Shown in pieces: positions 12,350 through 24,882 of a stretch of 64,000 nt of DNA. A program made the position numbers and the translations under genes. The stretch covers positions 850,724 to 914,723 of the forward strand of contig CANTUR010000071.1 in assembly GCA_947683625.1 (NCBI GenBank), read 5' to 3'. Origin of the DNA: Mallotus nudiflorus (taxonomy: Eukaryota > Streptophyta > Magnoliopsida > Malpighiales > Euphorbiaceae). Within the stretch, counting starts at the first letter, position 1. Each line of letters opens with the position of its first letter. A model generated the notes under the pieces. It worked only from the letters and a program-made list of their open reading frames with translations. It was not told where the DNA came from and made no database searches.

Positions 12350-15300
12350 TACTAACTATTGAAATTAGTTAGTATGAACTATTTTGATATTTTGAATTTT
12401 AATGAATTAAGTTGAATTAAAATAGTAGAACGTTGAATTTTAACTATAAATTTTTCTTTTTATCTTTTTATTAATTTTAAATTACAGATTACTTTTAAAT
12501 TAAAAAAGAGTATTCAATTCATTAATTTTTTTGAACAACAATTCATTAATGTGTTATTATATTTTTATTTAACATTTTTTATTAAAATTAACTTGTTTTG
12601 ATAAATTAAAATAGAAATATTAACAAATGGCATATAGAAAATATACTTTAATTATATTTTTTAATTTGGGCGAAGATAAAGTTTCATCAAATCAAATTCA
12701 CGAAAAATTAAAAGTATAAGTGATAAAAAAAAAAAAAAAAGAACATTTAAATATAAAAAATACAATTTAAAATTTCATCTTTTTACTCTTCCTCCTTATA
12801 ATGGAAATTTAAACTACTGCATCTACCTACAAAAGTGACCAGTAAGCTCCATTGTTATCAAATCAGGGTAGAACTATTCAAGTTAGCTCAACTGCTCAAG
12901 ATTATAACTTAAATTTTATGATACCTCACTGTCAATAGCCTGTAAATCCTAATAAATTTTGTATATATTTATTTTTTTATTTTAATATGCTACATAAATT
13001 CCTTTCAAAATTAATATGAAAAATAAAAATAATTTAATCAATTTAAATTGAACTTCAAAAAAATTTGTTAAATTTAAAATAAATTTAAATTTTTAAAATT
13101 AAGTCTAGCCCAACTTAAATTTTTATAATATTTGAACAAGGCTCCACTGAATTACACCCAAAAACTATAGTAATATGGATGTATATGGTCGAGCACTTTT
13201 TGTGTGGTCAACTCCGGTGGTGTAAGGTAGCCCTGTTGTGAGTCTCTGATTGGTAGCATGTGCATCAAATTTTGTTTTGTTTTAAATTTCAATTCTCATT
13301 TAAAAAAAGAAAATTGTCTTCTTTGTTGGTTTTTCTTTTTTGATTTGATTTGATTGACAATAGCCAATATTTATGCTGTAATTAAGCCGAATCAAGCCGA
13401 TATTTAACTAGGTAGAACTTGAATTGTTTGTAATCAAGCCTCAAATTGAGTGTACTATGATACTTGATGTTTATAAATTGTTTGTGAACTTAAATGAAAC
13501 TAAATGAATTTTGAAGAATATAAATTATAAATTAATATTATATATTAAAAAATTAAAATAAATTATTTATTAAATAAATTAAAATATATTTAATAAAAAT
13601 TATAATTTTATTTGTATAATATATTTTTTACAATTACAATCTATATATTATATATTTAAAATTAAATAATTAAATATGAAAATTATGTGCTAGTTTAAAA
13701 GTTTCTATTCGATTTTGTTTGTGAGTTTTACAAATCAAGTTTTGTATAATTTGAATTCGGTTCGTTTATTAAACGAGTTTCGTTATGAATGATTTTTTAT
13801 TAAGTCAAATATCGAGTTACTCGTAAGTAGTTCAGCTTGTTTACATCCCTAGCCATATTCAAGTTTATGTCATCTTGCATTTGACACTTTAAATTTGTTT
13901 CCTTCGTATCAAATGAGATTTAAAATTTGTTTGATTCAGATGAATTTCATAAAATTTTGTGGAATTTTTTTACAAATCTAAGTAAATATGTTTGGTTTAA
14001 ATGAAAACTTTATAAAATTTATTTTGAATTTCAACTTTTTAATTTTGTAAAATTGTTTGAAATTAAATCAATTCTTATTAGTGAAATATGTTTGGTTTAA
14101 ATGAAATTGAAATTCATTTGAAAATAAATTCTATTTAAAAATAAAATGAATTTTTTTTGTGAAATTAAACCAAACAAGTAGTTAATTCATGCAAAATTCA
14201 TAAATTCGCCCCTCAACTTTGTTGGTCCATGCTGTAATGAAATTGCCAAGCCATCGTAAATCTAGGGGCAGAAGATTTGATATTGAGTTTTCCTTCTCCT
14301 AATTTGTAATAAAAAAAATCTCATATTAAACTTTTTCTATTAAAAATATATGCTATGGAGCTTCTAAATAATATAATTTAGTGCTATTAACTATTTTTGT
14401 GAGATTTTTAAGTAGCTCCTCCAACATAACTCTACATTCGTCTTTTTTTTTTTTCCCAAAGCTTAATTACATCCCAACGGCATCATTTTTCACACTTACG
14501 AAAACATTCCTAACATAGGATCTAAGAGTCATACTCCCTAGGGCATTTCTTGCCGAAACAGAGGGCTGCCCAAATACTCAAAATGAGGAAAATGGTAAAA
14601 GTGGTCATCCAAAATACAATAAAAACCAACAAAAACACATCAAAGGAAAGCAATACAAGACCAAATGAGATGATAGAAAAACAAGGAAAAAACAAAAAAA
14701 GAAAACCATTAACAGTTGAGGGTAGTCACCATGAGTGTCTTGATGACTTGTGATGCCAGTATATGGGTTAGAGATTATTGCCAGTTGGTTAAGGTAGGTC
14801 AATGTTCTTAACTCCTGCAGTTTATGGGTGAAAGTGCCTTGGAGAGGCGGAGGAGGAGAGTGAATAAGACAAATGAAAGTTTTTCAAAAATTAAAAACAA
14901 GTTTAATGGAAGACTAAAGATTTAAAAAGAATAGATAGGAAGAACAATGAACATAAAGATTTAAGGAGTTCAAATTCTACCTAATTTATTTTCAAGTTAA
15001 GATTTTCAATTCCTACAATCGTATTCACAAAATTGAGATTACATAAGAGTTTGAGCCATTTTTTTAATCTCAGAAAATAGAAAAATAAGAATATTTATTT
15101 TAATACTCACTAGCTTTCGCAAAAATTGTACAAATATCAAATGGTTTGAAGTGAGTTTTGAAAATTTAATTGAATGTTTGAGAGAGTATATTAAATAATC
15201 AAGGTACAACCACCATGCCTGTTAGTAGCAAACCCACCGAGGGATAGACAACATAACTTGACACCATAGAAAAACTTTTAAGAAAACTTTGTTTCTTAAT

Positions 15301-15864
15301 AATAATGATAGAGAGAATACTACAAGAGGGAAAGAAACCAGTTGTGGTTGTGGACAGAATGATAGTATTCTGATCACAACCTCATATTTAATGAATGAAA
15401 AAGATGACAGAGAGAGGAGACAAAGATGGGGTTTAAGAATCTTGGTCATCGCAGCTCTATATCCGTCTATTAGTTATCTTTAACTTGCCTAAATAAATGA
15501 TTTATTATATTGTTATGGGTGAAAGTATATTGTTTTTTTTTTTTTTAGAAGCTCGTCAAAGTATATAGTTGTGGGCAAAAGTTTGATTTCCCCTTCATAA
15601 CTCTAAAATAATAACATGTTGTCTAACCCACCTAGGATGGATAATAAAATAATTTGACACTCGATCAGTACATTTGATTGAAAATATTTTCGATCTCCTA
15701 ATCTTTTTAATTCTCTCATATTATATCATTAAACTACTTGTTTTTTTATTAAGAAAAAAACAAGCATATTAATATAAATTGAAATTAACTGCTGCAAAAA
15801 TAAATGAATGAATGCATACTATTATAAATTGAAATTAAAATAAACTGATGCAAAAGTAAATCAA
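12350..15864. other. AT-rich intergenic DNA with decayed repeat fragments
   Basis: No gene was seen. A stretch near 13380-13857 ends in GTTTACATCCCTAG, a terminus often seen in degenerate plant DNA transposons. Positions 13925-14180 contain AATATGTTTGGTTTAAATGAAA twice and end with a sequence resembling the inverse of the start, which is MITE-like. Neither call is firm. The window's few open frames here are low-complexity. Confidence 0.5.
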
Positions 15865-15889
15865 TGCGGTGAGCGTGGATCGAACACGC

Positions 15890-15932
<43 letters not shown>

Positions 15933-15937
15933 CCCGC
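15865..15937 (-). tRNA. trnF-GAA: tRNA-Phe (GAA)
   Basis: A 73 nt cytosolic-type tRNA without an intron. The acceptor stem GCGGGGA pairs with the 3' strand. The D-loop A box is TAGCTCAGTTGGGAGAGC, the anticodon loop is CTGAAGA with anticodon GAA, and the T-arm B box is GTTCGATCC. The discriminator base is A. A T-run on the sense strand within ~10 nt downstream (15853-15856) fits Pol III termination. CCA is not encoded, as is normal for nuclear genes. Confidence 0.97.
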
Positions 15938-17412
15938 TGATGATAAACTTGCCTTTGTGGTATGAGGAGACTTTATGGATTTTACGCTTTCAAAGACCTG
16001 GTTAATCTTTATCTTGATTGAGAAACATACTAAACATATATGCCAGTTTATTCCATTAATACAGTAAATGGAAGAAGATTGTATGGTTTTTAGCACACTA
16101 ACCTTAATTTGTCAGTAGTAAGCACTTAATTTAACAGTGAAAACTTTCATGTAGTATTGTTTCCATGCCTCAAATGAAATACAAAAGAAAGAATCCATAG
16201 TTTATCAATGCTAATTCTAATGGAAGATCAAGTTGTTGCAGTAGCAGCTCAAAGCAACAAAAGAGTTCTGTGAGCACAGAATGGTTCTCATCTAAGGAAG
16301 CATCAACCATTCAGTAACGTTATTGGGACCTATCATGAACCTGCTGCAACCATAAGAAAATCTATTCTAGGCTGGCTACAGCCTACAAATTTTTTGTCTT
16401 CACCCAACTCCAAATCCTAGCTCAAATTAGCCCACTTACAAGTCCATCGTTTCCTAGTGCTCTCCTTGAAGAACCGTCTAGGAAACCCTTCAAACATTGA
16501 AATAAAGGCGAAGGTGATGGATCAGCTGCACAACACATTTGTTTTCTGTGAAAATGCTATAGAACAAACAAGCAACATCACCATGTTTTGTTCTTTTTCA
16601 GTCCTTACAAAGGACATGTGTATTAAATCTCAAGCAGAAAAGGGTACCAAGTTTTGTCGCCCAATCCACAGCTACAACTGTGTACAAGAAAAAACCCAAT
16701 CTACCCTATCACCAGCTTCGTTACAACCTTTGAAGCACACTAAAAGACATTGGTACAAAATCTGCAATGCCCTCAGACAACAGTTTCTATCTCCCAGGTA
16801 GCATGCTCATAGTCATGGTTTTTGACAACCTGAATGAGCACTTCAGTTTGCAGCATCAAGATTAAGAGTTACGGAGTTGTAGTTTCATCTATGTTACTAA
16901 ACTCAACTTCAACTTTGTCTTAGATTTTGATAAAATTTCATAACCACAATTTTGACACAACTCAACTCAACTCAACCCGATAACCCTTAACCCGAAGTTA
17001 GTTTAATGTAAATGAGATCTGCCACATGAATTGTTTCTCCATTTCACATGATTTTAGGCTACGTATTTTGAAAGATGCAATGCAAGAAACTTTAATAACA
17101 TTTTTCTCATTTACTTCTCAATTACAATAGAACTCCATTACTTCAGCTAAATCTCTCCTAAAATGAACTTAATTAAACAGAAGTAACAAAATGAAAGAAT
17201 TTGAACGGCCAAGTTGATACCAACTAATGAGTTTAATGAGCAAATGAACCCAAAAGCAACCAAAACACAAAACAAGAAAGAAACAAGAAAGTAGAGCTAA
17301 ATAAGGTATTTTATTTACAGAGATGGATCTATAACAAGTAATTCTATAGTCCATCATAATCTGGCATAATCATCAACACCATCATCAAAGAAAATACAAC
17401 AGTTGCTCTTAC
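15938..17412. other. intergenic, with a less AT-rich non-coding stretch at 16200-16850
   Basis: Between the tRNA and the ERF 3' flank no protein family is recognisable. Positions 16200-16850 have near-genic base composition and few homopolymers, so they could be an unannotated non-coding transcript or a UTR. Positions 16861-17360 are ordinary AT-rich spacer. Confidence 0.4.
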
Positions 17413-17438
17413 AGATTAAGATCAGTTTATCTTAACCT
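17413..17438 (-). promoter_or_regulatory. 3' UTR stem-loop of the first ERF gene
   Basis: On the sense (minus) strand the arms AGGTTAAGAT and ATCTTAATCT can form a 10 bp stem (one G-U pair) with a 6 nt loop, AAACTG. It lies about 154 nt after the stop codon. The second ERF gene has the identical arms at 53346-53377. Function as an RNA element is inferred. Confidence 0.55.
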
Positions 17439-17591
17439 AAAGCTGCTATTTTTTTTTTCTTTCAATCCGACACGTAAGTGTAGAAAAGAAAAAGGAAAAA
17501 TAAATGTTTTTTTTTTAACATTAAGTAAACATGAAAGTAGTCATCATCAATTCATCAATTCATCATCATCATCAATTCATCATCACCATCA

Positions 17592-18287
17592 TCAAAGGCA
17601 TAAAGCAGTACATTGAAGATCATCACCGGAAATGTCAATCTGATCCAACGGTGGAAAATTCAGATCAAACGGCAAAGGAATTTTACAATAAGAGGAAGAT
17701 GATGCAACATCTCCATCATCAACAACAACAGAAGACGAAGAATCACAATCGCTATGACAATCTTCCGGTATGCCCACTTGTGGTGGGTATCTCTTCGTAG
17801 CAACCTCCGCCGACAAAAGCCCCGATCTTTTTGCCCTTCTTGGCGGCTGAGGAGGTCTGGGACCGCTAAAAGACTCCACGGTGCTGCTCTGACTGCTAGA
17901 AGCCGGCCGCTGCGGATTTACTTGATGCTCTTGAAACCCATTTTCTGCATATAATCTATGGTCCATCAAAGGGTCTCTAACAACATTTTGGTACTCAAAA
18001 GGAGAGGAAGACGATGGGAAATTAGTTTTAGCCTTGGAACCGCGGAGGGAACGAGCAGCGTTATCGTAGGCACGGGCAGCATCCTCAGCGGAGTCGAAAG
18101 TGCCAAGCCAGACCCTTGTTTTCTTCCAAGGGTCTCTGATCTCGGCTGCGAATCTTCCCCATGGCCGTTTCCGGACTCCTCTGTATCTGGGTTCCGTTTG
18201 TTTTATGTTACTCTGTGGGGTAGATCCGTTTGATTCCACCAATCTTTCAGCTGGCAAGGCGGCGGCGGCGGCTCTTCCTCTCCTCAT
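17592..18287 (-). CDS. ERF7: ERF transcriptional repressor (AP2/ERF group VIII, EAR motif), 231 aa
   Basis: Single-exon nuclear transcription factor that binds GCC-box-type promoters and represses them. The AP2/ERF domain spans residues ~34-91 (starts RYRGVRKRPWGRFAAEIRDP), with the Ala and Asp of the ERF subfamily in AAEIRD and the WLGTFDSAEDAARAYD helix region. A DLNFPPLD EAR repression motif lies at ~208-215. The basic N terminus MRRGRAAAAA and single-exon structure are typical of subgroup VIIIa. The C terminus GDDLQCTALCL is shared with the second ERF gene here. The linker is Ser/Pro-rich with a DCHSDCDSSSSVV acidic-serine patch. The start is the ATG of MRRGRA, matching MGRGRG in the paralogue. 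The symbol follows gene order (next to EHD and DUF3537, as in Arabidopsis) and is tentative. Confidence 0.9.
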   Translation of the reverse strand: MRRGRAAAAALPAERLVESNGSTPQSNIKQTEPRYRGVRKRPWGRFAAEIRDPWKKTRVWLGTFDSAEDAARAYDNAARSLRGSKAKTNFPSSSSPFEYQNVVRDPLMDHRLYAENGFQEHQVNPQRPASSSQSSTVESFSGPRPPQPPRRAKRSGLLSAEVATKRYPPQVGIPEDCHSDCDSSSSVVVDDGDVASSSSYCKIPLPFDLNFPPLDQIDISGDDLQCTALCL

Positions 18288-18984
18288 GGGTGGTTGTGAA
18301 ATTTGTTATGAAGATTTGAGAGGAAAATTTTTCAAAAAAAAAAAGACCCAAAAAAATTGAAAGAAAAAAAAGAATCGGGTTTGTTTCAGAATCTAGTTAC
18401 AGGTCATGGTTTGAATATAATAGGAGGAAAAGAGGAAATGGAGAGGAGAGGAGGGGCAGAGATTTGTGTGTATTGAGATAGGGAAGAGGGATTGGTGGGT
18501 CAGGGACACCACCACCACCACCACCTTCTCTTTCTTCTACACAAAATTGATTTTTTTTTAATTTCTCTTTTTAATGACAATTTTAATTTTATTTATTTTT
18601 GTCTAAACGCAATTTGGTTCATGGAATATTGAGAGAATTTTTTTATAAAGTGTATAATTATGTGATATAAATAAACTATATAACAATGATGGATAGGATG
18701 TGTCATGTGATTTACTATTTATATTTTTCTATTTCTACCGAATTTAATTCATAATAATATATTATATATTTTCTAATTATTTTGCAAAATTATTTATATA
18801 TCTATAATATATATAAATCTACGGAAAGGTAAAATTATAAAAAAATTTCACTTATTATTATATAAAAATTAGATAATTTGATTATTTATTAAAAAATTAA
18901 ATTTAAATTAATATATATATATATTTAATCAAAGGAGAGGGGAGAGATGGGTATTGAACCGAGATCAACCATGGTGCTTCTTAA
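18288..18984. other. ERF 5' flank and AT-rich spacer
   Basis: Positions 18288-18540 are the purine-rich 5' UTR/promoter side of the ERF gene, with a GGT/ACC microsatellite near 18508-18524. Beyond that the DNA becomes very AT-rich. No gene was seen. Confidence 0.5.
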
Positions 18985-19430
18985 TTAAAATATAATTTTA
19001 ATTTGATAAAAAGTATATTTTTATTTTAATTAGGTAAATTTCTATTTTATCTCAAATAAAAATTAATTTAATTAAAATAAAATTTTAATAAAATTAAAAG
19101 TATGTTTCCTATTTTAATTAAGTTAATTTTTATTCTATCTTTAACAAAATTAAATTAAATTAAATCAACTAAAATGTAATTTCAATTTAATTGAAAGTAT
19201 ATTTTTTATTCTAATTGTGTTAACTTTTATTTTATCTTTAATAAAAATGATATTAATTAACATATAATTTTATTTTAATTAAAATATATTTTCTATTTTA
19301 ATTATGTTAATTTCTATTTTATCTCTAACAAATTAAATTAATTAAAATTTTAATGATAATTTTGTTAAAAATATTTTTTTCTATTTTAATTAGGTATACT
19401 TATATTTTATCTAATGTAAATCAAATTAGA
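18985..19430. repeat. AT-rich tandem repeat, about 90 bp unit, ~5 diverged copies
   Basis: The module AATTAAAATATAATTTTAAT / GAAAGTATATTTTCTATTTT / AATTAGGTTAATTTCTATTT recurs about every 85-95 bp. Copies are diverged. A two-copy relative is at about 37290-37450. Confidence 0.65.
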
Positions 19431-20109
19431 TAACATAATTTTATAAGTTTTATTATATTATATTTAATAAGTAAATAATTAATAAATTTTATGAAAATAG
19501 GAAAACTATATAATTTGTTTTAAAGAAGAATGTTTATAAATTAATAAATATAAAATAGAACATATAATTTATTTGAAAGTATATTTTCTATAAGAGAAGT
19601 ACTATAATTATCATTTTTAGATATTTTTATAAAATTTAACAAAAAATAGTTAAAATTAAATTAATTAATATTTATCATTTAATTATTAGTTAAACTTAAA
19701 AATTACATCAAATTAATTTTTTTGTAAATAAAAGTATTAATATTAAAAATATTTAAGAAATAAAGTGTCACAGCTCAGATTAAAAATTTACCAAAATTGT
19801 AAAAAATTATAAATTTAATGGGGTTGTAATATTTAAATTGTTATATAAAGAAAATATAACTTTTATTATTTTAAAACTTTTTATTAAAAATAACTAATAA
19901 TTGTTTATTAGCTTATGATTAATTATGACTATAATATAATTTTTTTTTATATGAAATCAGTTTTAGAGTTGAGAAAAATTAATATAAAAATATTGAAGTA
20001 GTATCATATAATTATTTAAATAAAAGATTTATAAAAATTTAATAAATTATAACTTTATTAAGTTAATATCAAATTATTCTATAAATAAATAACACTGCTA
20101 TTATTATAA

Positions 20110-20118
20110 AATATTTAT

Positions 20119-20151
<33 letters not shown>

Positions 20152-20250
20152 TGTTTAATTATTTATTTACTATATAACATGAGTTAAATAAATATTTTGT
20201 TCACATGTGAAACACGTAGTTGTATATATATATATATATATATATATATT
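20110..20250. repeat. (AAT)n and (TA)n microsatellites
   Basis: An AATAAT run lies at about 20123-20151 and a (TA)n run at about 20222-20250. The pair recurs in a related repeat at 38221-38393. Confidence 0.85.
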
Positions 20251-22926
20251 TTCAACGGGATGAACCAATATAGAACCCCTCCCCTTCCGTTCGATCCGGT
20301 CTGTTCCTCGTCGGTGTGCCTCCCACGCCATTGACCAACCACCACCACCTTCAACCATCATCACTGTCGTCTGCTTCCTCTTTTTCATCACTGGCAGCAG
20401 CAGGAAACAACAACAACAACAACATAGCTTTCCTCGCCGTCGCTCCGTTCTCCGGCCTCCTCAACTTGCTCCGCCGGTGCCGTTTGACTCCTTGAGTCAC
20501 AAGGAAGATGAATCCAAACTTCCTTCAAGCTGAAATTCGATCATTTGTAAGTTTTGTTAAATTTTGATTTTTGGCTATTAGGGTTTTCTAATTTTTTTTT
20601 TGATGATTTTCAGTTGATTCTTGCTACCTTCCTTTACAAACTTTGATCATTAATGCTCAAGCTTCATGAAAATATTTTTGTTATAATTTTTGGAATTTAT
20701 TTTAATTTTGGTGAATTTTTTATTATTTTAATATTATTTAATGAATTTTCATAAATAAATTAATTAAATTATGAAATTGGTTAAATTATTGTTATTATAT
20801 ATTGTTATTAATTTTGATGTTGAGAAATTAATTTTTGGGAATTTTATATAATTTTTTTATGAATATTTTTAGTTTATGTAAATATTAAAAAATTGAGTTA
20901 AATGAGTATTTTGGTTGAATTTAAAGTTTAATTGTGTGTTTTAGTTGATATTAAAATATTATATGAATTTATATAATTTTTATGGAATTTTATATAATTT
21001 ATGTGTATTTTGAATTACTGGGTTAAATATGTACTTTTGTTGAAATTAATGGTTAAATATGAGTTTTAGTTGATATTAGTATTTTATATGTTGATTAAAT
21101 AATTTTAATGATTTTGTATAATCTTTGAGGAAATTATTTAGTAAATTGGATATTTTGTATTATAGGATTAAATATGTAATTGTGTTAAGATTATAGTTAA
21201 ACATTATGTTTTAGTTGGTTTTATAATTATTTAAAGTATAAAAATGATTTTTACAAATTATTTACTATTTTTAACTAATTAATACTAATTTTCAAAAAAA
21301 AATTTCAAATATATATTATTTATAATTTGGGTGATAAAAAAAAAGGTTTTAAACTAATTTTATAATATAATTAAACGTGAACTTTATTATGTTATGTTGA
21401 ATAATTGTAAAATTGAATTTTTATTAATATTATATAATATTTGAGATTTTATTAGTTAAATTGTGATAATTTTGGAATATTATGTAAATAATAAGTGTAT
21501 TCGTTATTTTGAGATTAAATGTGTATTTTATTATTTTTGTGGTGCTAAATTGTGATTTTAAATATTATTTACAATTTATGTTAATTTAATTGTAAAATGG
21601 AGATTTTATTCCATTTATGAATTTTATTATCAAATATTATTTAAATTTGACTTTTATATTTTAGCTGGAAAATAAAAGTTTTTAAATATTTTATTTAATT
21701 TTTGATGATTTTATTATTTTACTGTTAATATTGTTTGTTTGTATATTGTAAATATCGGTTGGGGATTTGTGGAATTTGGGATCCCAACCTAAGGTGTTGT
21801 GTTTTCAGATTTTAGAAGTGTGTTTTCTATGTAGGATTGACCCAACTTTTGTAGGGAGATGTCCAATTTACAAAGGAGACTCTATCTAAATTTTGATAGA
21901 TTTCTCGTAAAATGTGACAACCGGTCTGAGTCTAATTTTGAATTTTTGATTAAGTCGTTCTATAGTAATCTTAGAAGCGTAGAGTTAGAAATTTATTTTG
22001 ATGGTTATTGTTATTTTATTTTTCTAGCTGTGACAAGATCGAGGCCTAACGGACTAGGCCCGCCAAGTCTGTCTCGTGGAGCGCCAATTAGTGAATTATT
22101 ATACTGTATATATATGCATTGCATATAGGATGCATGACTTAGGATTTTTCATTTTCATTATATGTTTTTAAAAGTGATTTAAATTTTAATATGATTTGGT
22201 ATAATTTTAGTTTATTTTTAGTATATTTTGATGTATATATCTGCATATTTTCTATATATATTTACGATATCTTTGGTATATTTAGGGTCTATTTTTTATA
22301 TATGCATGCTAGGTAATTAGGTTTACTTTTAGTATATTTTAGTATATATATACATGTTTTGAATGTGTATTTATTCATAATTGTTTTATTAAATGATTAA
22401 TATACTTTAGATATATTCTTAGTATATTTTAGATATATTCCTAAATAAATGCATGTCATAATATTGATTTATACTTAAATTATTTTTAAGTATATTTTTG
22501 GTATATTTTTTATATACTCCTAAATAACTGCAATAATAAAACATAGTAGGTTTTATTATTGATTTAAACATAGTATGTTTTTAGTATATTATGGGTTTAT
22601 TTTAGTATATTTCATGATTGATTTGAATTTATTTTATATATATATATACTTGAAATATACTTAGTTTATTTTAAGTATATTTTTAGTATACATATGGTTT
22701 ATTTTGTTAGTATGAATGTCATTCTACATTATTTATTTTCTGGAAGTATGATTGATTATAAATGAAGGATATCAATAAAACGTGCTACCTAATGGGTAGC
22801 ACTAGAACTGAGTACGTACCGGTGTGATAAATTTAGGTTTGAGTGAGGAATTTCTTGTGGTAATTATGATATGACTGAGATGAATTGATTGATTTGATTG
22901 AGATGTGATATGAATAATGGTGTGAT

Positions 22927-23069
22927 TGCTAGAGCTCGATTGACTAAGTGTCTTGGGGCCAATTACATTGATAGTCAGACTGCTGGAGCTCGATTGACCA
23001 AGTGTCTTAGGGCCAATTACACTGATAGTCAGACTGCTGGAGCACGATTGACTTAGTGTCTAGGGGCCA
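22927..23069 (+). repeat. 54 bp tandem repeat inside the LTR, 2.6 copies
   Basis: Units start at 22927, 22981 and 23035, each with TGCTGGAGCTCGATTGAC-like sequence followed by AGTGTCTTAGGGCCA. The related LTRs at 28675-28770 and 41035-41125 carry about two units. Confidence 0.9.
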
Positions 23070-23340
23070 GTCTACTGTCCAGAATGGAATAAGTGATCTA
23101 TTTGGATTGAAGTGAGCCTGTATGGCTAGAGTAATGATATGGTTGATTGAGGTTGCGATTATTAGGGTTCTATTTGATCCTTTATGTATTAAAATAAATG
23201 TTTTATGCAATTATTATATTTATTAAAGCAAAGTTGGCATTTATGTGAAATGCGTGTATATGCATATATATAAGAATGCTTGACTAGATATGGTTAGATT
23301 GCATGTATATATAGTATAATAATTCACTCAGTGAGGTTTG

Positions 23341-24882
23341 TGTTAGTGATATGCACTAGGTCAATCATTTGTGATTATGTATTGACTTTCTTATTTCATT
23401 AATAAAGAGGTATTTCATCATCATTTGATTTTATGATAATTATATAAATGGTTAATTCTTACTAAGGCCATCAAGTATGTGACTTGATAGTAAAACCCTT
23501 AGATTAAAATAAAAGTTTTATTCTAATTATCCCTAGCCATTTATTCATTATATACAAATATTAAATTATTAAGGCTAGTATGAATTTAACTAATGGTTAT
23601 GTTTTACTAATCATGAATATGAGATATTAAGTCAACTCATAGGTACATGATGAGAGATCATGTATTGGATTGACTCGCTATGAAAATCTACATAGATTAT
23701 TGTCATAAGTATTTCTCATCACATTAATTTTATTTTGGTCCTTTGACCTTGAAATCATTATGGATTTCTACATAGTTATTTTATGTTTTGACACATTCTA
23801 ACATTGTCTTTAACCGGACGATTAAATAGGATGTTGTTGGATATGAAATTAGTTATGTGAGGAATGTGAGTGATTCAGAAGGAATTTATCCCTCATTAAT
23901 ATGAGAAAGATATCTAAGGGCCCCTTGATGAGATAGACTGATGGAATATGCATGGCCATGCTGAAATGAATTGATAAAGAGTTATCATTTTCAGTCTACT
24001 TAGAATCAAGTCACAATATTGAACTATATAAGGATGACATTCTATGTCTTATGTTCAATTAGGATATCATGTGATAAAGGGACAATAAAAGTCACTGTAA
24101 TTAAGTTATGTCAGATTATTAACTTCACATGACTTGGGTAGTCATAATATCTTGCTAGAGGCCACTTATGACTTGTAGGCCTAAATAGAGATTTAGACCC
24201 ACCGCTAATGTTATGTGAACCTACAGGGTCACACACTTAGAATAAGCCCAAAATGAATTTGGGTTTAATAAGCCCAAAATAAACTCTATGGAAATAAATA
24301 ATTAAAGTGTTTTATTTATTTATTTATTTATTTAAGATAAATGTTATTTTAAATAAATAAATAAATAAGATATTATTTCTGATTTATTTTTAAACAAAAT
24401 CAGAATATAATAAATGGAAGTTACCAAAAGGTCATTGGTAGGTGAAACCCTAATTTAAAGTCTATAAATATGTTATATTCTCTAGGGTTTAACACACTTA
24501 TTTTTTCTGCCTCCAAATTCATTTTCTTTCTTCTTAGAAAACAAAGATAGAGTTTTTCTTTTGTTCTTGATTTGTGAGACAATCAAGGAGGTTGCTAGCA
24601 CACACTCTAATTCGTTTTGTGAAGGGTTGTTCGTGTGGATACCTTTAAAGGACACATCCTTTTGGAGACGTCTAGATCTTAACAACCAAAGCAAAAGGCT
24701 CGAGGTAAGGTGTCATCGGTGTGAACCTCCTCTCATCTTTCCAGAAAATCTTGCGTCTTCTGCATCTTGGTGAGATTCTTGAAACCCTAAATTTAATCAA
24801 GTAGTCTAATTACATGGATCCAGGTTTGGGAACATGATAAATTTTTAATTTTTTCGCTATGTTTTTATCATAAAACCCAACA
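23341..24882 (+). mobile_element. copia-like solo LTR nested in the chromovirus LTR
   Basis: The 1542 bp insert begins TGTTAGTGATATGC and ends AAAACCCAACA (TG...CA). It is flanked by gtttg (23336-23340) and gtctg (24883-24887), a 5 bp target duplication with one change. The sister LTRs show the empty site, CACTCA.TGAGGTCTGAC. A TATA-like TCTATAAATATG at about 24462 followed by transcript-like sequence fits an LTR promoter. The superfamily is inferred from the termini only. Confidence 0.75.

Noticed and set aside
16457..16801. 114-codon plus-strand frame
   Set aside because: It does not begin with ATG, has no known domain and no splice or promoter context. Kept only as part of a possible non-coding transcript.
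17754..18360. Several plus-strand frames over the first ERF gene
   Set aside because: They are antisense shadows of the AP2-domain coding sequence.
22927..23069. CRISPR-like regularly spaced repeats
   Set aside because: The units are directly adjacent without spacers, lie in an LTR, and the genome is a plant's.
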